From NCBI GenBank assembly GCA_027322565.1, contig DAHVRG010000175.1, positions 1-5,856 of the forward strand: DNA of 5,856 nucleotides. Reading direction: 5' to 3'. Source of the stretch: Georgenia sp. Lineage in GTDB: Bacteria; Actinomycetota; Actinomycetes; Actinomycetales; Actinomycetaceae. The notes under the pieces were generated by a model. That model made no database searches. It was given only the letters and a program-made list of their open reading frames with translations, and was not told where the DNA came from. The position numbers and the translations under genes were made by a program. Below, in pieces: positions 3,942 through 5,856 of the stretch. How positions within the stretch are numbered: position 1 is the stretch's first letter; every line of letters starts with the position of its first letter.

Positions 3942-4907
3942 TTGGCGCAGCAGCGTGACGGGAGCGGACGCGCGGTCGTGACGGGGGGTGCCGGGTTCCT
4001 CGGCAGCCACCTGTGCGAGGCGCTGCTGTCCGCCGGGTGGCGGGTCGTGTGCCTCGACAACTTCCTCACCGGGGCCCCCGGCAACGTCGCCCACCTCGCC
4101 CGGCACCCCGGGTTCGAGCTCGTCCACTGCGACGTCACCGAGAACATGCACGTGCGCGGCGACGTCGACCTCCTGCTGCACTTCGCCTCGCCCGCCTCGC
4201 CGGTGGACTACCTCGAGCTGCCGATCGAGACGCTGCGCGTCGGCTCGGTGGGGACGGAGCGCGCGCTGCGGCTCGCCCGGGACAAGGGGGCCAGGTTCGT
4301 CCTCGCCTCGACCTCCGAGGTGTACGGCGACCCGCAGGTCCACCCTCAGCCGGAGGACTACTGGGGGCACGTCAACCCGATCGGCCCGCGCGGCGTCTAC
4401 GACGAGGCGAAGCGGTACGCCGAGGCGCTCGTCACGGCCTACCGCACCGCGTACGGCGTCGACACCGGGATCGTCCGCATCTTCAACACCTACGGCCCGC
4501 GGATGCGCCCGTACGACGGCCGGGCGATCCCCACCTTCATCCGGCAGGGGCTGGCCGGCGAGCCGCTCACCGTCGCGGGCGACGGCGACCAGACGCGGTC
4601 GGTGTGCTACGTCGAGGACCTCGTCGCCGGGGTGCTGGCGCTTGCCGCCGGCAAGCTTCCCGGCCCGGTGAACATCGGCAACCCCGAGGAGCGCACCGTC
4701 CTGGAGATCGCCGAGGCAGTCATCGCGGCGACCGGCGGCCGGTCGCGCATCGAGCACGTCGAGCGGCCCGTCGACGACCCCGAGGTACGCCGGCCCGACA
4801 CCACGCTGGCCCGGACCGCGCTCGGCTGGGAGCCCCGGGTGGGGTGGGACGAGGGACTGCGGCGCACCGTCGACTGGTTCGCCACCGCCCTGAGCCGCAC
4901 GGCCTGA
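3942..4907 (+). CDS. UDP-glucuronate decarboxylase (UDP-xylose synthase), extended SDR
   Basis: The 321-residue NAD-dependent enzyme converts UDP-glucuronate to UDP-xylose through a 4-keto intermediate, in the cytoplasm. The Rossmann motif is GGAGFLG (15-21), with D39 in 'VVCLDNF' for the NAD ribose. Family hallmarks are 'FASPASPVDYLELPIETL' (81-98), 'ASTSEVYGDPQVHPQPEDYWG' (122-142) with the catalytic Ser/Thr region, Y153-x3-K157 in 'GVYDEAKR', 'RIFNTYGPRM' and 'GDGDQTRSVCYVEDLV'. The ASPASPxxY and STSEVYGDPxxHPQxExYWG blocks separate this group from UDP-glucose 4-epimerases and dTDP-glucose dehydratases. The usual 'SCYDEGKR' is GVYDEAKR here, a mild change. I see no TA dinucleotide, hence no TANNNT promoter, in the 78-bp gap after the MFS gene, so read-through from it is possible. 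With the convergent glycosyltransferase it suggests cell-surface glycan or glycosylation chemistry. dTDP-sugar or other UDP-sugar activity is the alternative. Confidence 0.85.
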   Translation: MAQQRDGSGRAVVTGGAGFLGSHLCEALLSAGWRVVCLDNFLTGAPGNVAHLARHPGFELVHCDVTENMHVRGDVDLLLHFASPASPVDYLELPIETLRVGSVGTERALRLARDKGARFVLASTSEVYGDPQVHPQPEDYWGHVNPIGPRGVYDEAKRYAEALVTAYRTAYGVDTGIVRIFNTYGPRMRPYDGRAIPTFIRQGLAGEPLTVAGDGDQTRSVCYVEDLVAGVLALAAGKLPGPVNIGNPEERTVLEIAEAVIAATGGRSRIEHVERPVDDPEVRRPDTTLARTALGWEPRVGWDEGLRRTVDWFATALSRTA

Positions 4908-4960
4908 GCGGCCGCCTGCCAGCACTCCGCGGGGCGATCTCGGGGGAGCCGGACGCGGGG
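4908..4960. other. Short convergent gap, no clear terminator
   Basis: These 53 bp separate the stops of the decarboxylase and glycosyltransferase genes. Only a weak 5-bp pairing (CCGCG 4927-4931 with CGCGG 4954-4958, 22-nt loop) is seen. I do not call a terminator here. Confidence 0.4.
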
Positions 4961-5856
4961 TCACCCGGTGGCGACACCGGCGAGCACCGACCCGGCGGCC
5001 GCGAGCACCTCGTCGACGGTGATGGCGGCGAGTGCCGGGTCGACGTCGGCGCCGTGCGGGTCCCCGCTGCCGTCGCCGTGCCAGAGGACGACGTGGCGCT
5101 CGACGTCCACGGCCGGGCCCCACTCGGCGGGCGCGGTCGGCCCGAAGAGCAGCACCGACGGCGCCCCGACCGCCGTGGCGAGGTGCGCCACCCCGGTGTC
5201 CCCGCAGACGAGCAGCCGGCACCCGGCGACGAGTGCGGCGAGCTCGGGCAGCTCGGACCGACCGGCCACCGCCTGCGCACCGGGGATCCCCTCGACCACC
5301 GCGGCGCAGAGATCGCGCTCCGGGGCAGAGCCGGTCACGAGCACCCGGTGGCCCGCCGCCACCAGCCGGCGGGCCACGGTCCGCCAGCGCTCCACCGGCC
5401 AGCGCCGGGCCCCCGACGCCGCGCCGGGGTGCAGCAGCACGGCGTCCCGGGCGTCGGGCGAGGGCTCCACCGCCAGCCGCAGGTCCTCCGCGTCGCACGC
5501 GCCGCCGGCCGCCCTGACCAGCCGGCACCACCGCTCCACCTCGTGCTCGTCGTCCCGCCACGTCGGGGCGACGTCGTCGGGCCGGGACGGATGGGTCGCG
5601 GCGGGGCACGCGAAGGCGACGAGACGTGCCGGCCGGGTCGCCGTCAACAGCCGGTGGCTCTGCGGTCCGCGGCCGTGGAGGTCGACGGCGACGTGCCCGC
5701 CACGACCTCCCACCGAGAGTGGCGCGAGGCCGACGGCCTCGACCACCGTGTCGACGACGCCGAGCCCGGCGAACCACCGGCCGAGCGGCTCGGGGCCGGC
5801 GAGGACCACGCGTCGGTCCGGCCACGCGCGGCGCACCCCCCGCAGCGCGGCCACCG
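4961..5856 (-). CDS. Glycosyltransferase family 9 (heptosyltransferase-like), N-terminus outside window
   Basis: The 297 visible residues run from the window edge to TGA 4963-4961. Counting from GTG 5854, the GT9 marks are 'LLHPGAASGARRWP' (140-153), 'HRVLVTGSAPERDL' (169-182), 'LLVCGDTGVAHLATAVGAPSVLLFGPTAPAEWGP' (214-247) and a C-terminal helix with 'ITVDEVLAA'. The G-D-T-G-[VP]-x-H-[LI]-A block and the FGPT/P..WGP motif define the ADP-heptose/GT-B type donor site. The visible start 'ALRGVRRAWPDRRVVLAG' corresponds to the second part of the first Rossmann strand-helix unit. The usual opening 'LRALGLGD..t.vPA' is missing, so the true start lies beyond 5856, perhaps 20 or so codons. Actinobacteria lack LPS heptose; such enzymes are thought to act on other surface glycans or glycosides, and donor and acceptor are unknown. 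It converges with the UDP-xylose synthase gene. Confidence 0.85.
   Translation of the reverse strand, partial: VAALRGVRRAWPDRRVVLAGPEPLGRWFAGLGVVDTVVEAVGLAPLSVGGRGGHVAVDLHGRGPQSHRLLTATRPARLVAFACPAATHPSRPDDVAPTWRDDEHEVERWCRLVRAAGGACDAEDLRLAVEPSPDARDAVLLHPGAASGARRWPVERWRTVARRLVAAGHRVLVTGSAPERDLCAAVVEGIPGAQAVAGRSELPELAALVAGCRLLVCGDTGVAHLATAVGAPSVLLFGPTAPAEWGPAVDVERHVVLWHGDGSGDPHGADVDPALAAITVDEVLAAAGSVLAGVATG

Noticed and set aside
4927..4958. Possible terminator between the convergent decarboxylase and GT9 genes
   Set aside because: Only a 5-bp stem with a 22-nt loop can be drawn, with no T-tract.
2508..5825. A minus-strand frame open for over 3.3 kb, antisense to the MFS and UDP-xylose synthase genes
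   Set aside because: It is a by-product of extreme GC at third codon positions. The translation is Arg/Gly/Pro-rich low-complexity with no domain, while the opposite strand encodes two clear families. Only its last 25 codons are kept, as a leader candidate.

Overview
The window is very GC-rich, with strong G/C preference at third codon positions, GTG and TTG starts, TANNNT-type -10 elements and apparent leaderless starts. This points to a high-GC actinobacterium. The protein families agree: a short Erm-type methyltransferase, a pterin dehydratase–VOC fusion and an actinobacterial-style GT9. I cannot name a genus.

Layout, left to right. Positions 1-~81 look like the right end of an insertion element, most likely IS110 family, with the last 21 codons of its transposase. 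It has cut into a luciferase-like flavin monooxygenase gene, of which only the last ~110 codons remain (82-414, +). Facing it on the minus strand is a two-gene unit with a 14-bp overlap: a small LapA-like two-helix membrane protein (884-1201), then a SRPBCC/START-like protein (436-897). Divergent from that unit is a pterin-4a-carbinolamine dehydratase fused to a VOC domain (1310-1957, +). A perfect 10-bp inverted repeat (1970-1995) ends that gene and the convergent Erm-like rRNA methyltransferase gene (2015-2560, -).

The most interesting part is the 157-bp region between the Erm-like gene and a divergent 12-helix MFS transporter (2718-3863, +). Each strand carries a TANNNT box exactly 7 nt before an ATG that opens a short ORF. 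One is a 25-codon ORF overlapping the methyltransferase start and containing an Arg-Val-Arg motif. The other is a 15-codon ORF whose TGA overlaps the transporter ATG as ATGA. The only A/T run in the region (AATAT, 2626-2630) lies between the two promoters. Ribosomal target methylation plus efflux from a shared, mirrored control region resembles the antibiotic-inducible WhiB7/WblC regulon of actinobacteria. This is inference, not proof.

The right part holds a UDP-glucuronate decarboxylase (UDP-xylose synthase) gene (3942-4907, +). Convergent to it is a family 9 glycosyltransferase (4961 to the window edge, -) whose N-terminus lies outside. Together they suggest a nucleotide-sugar/cell-surface glycan locus. 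No tRNA, rRNA or CRISPR array was seen, and no gene-free stretch exceeds 300 bases.
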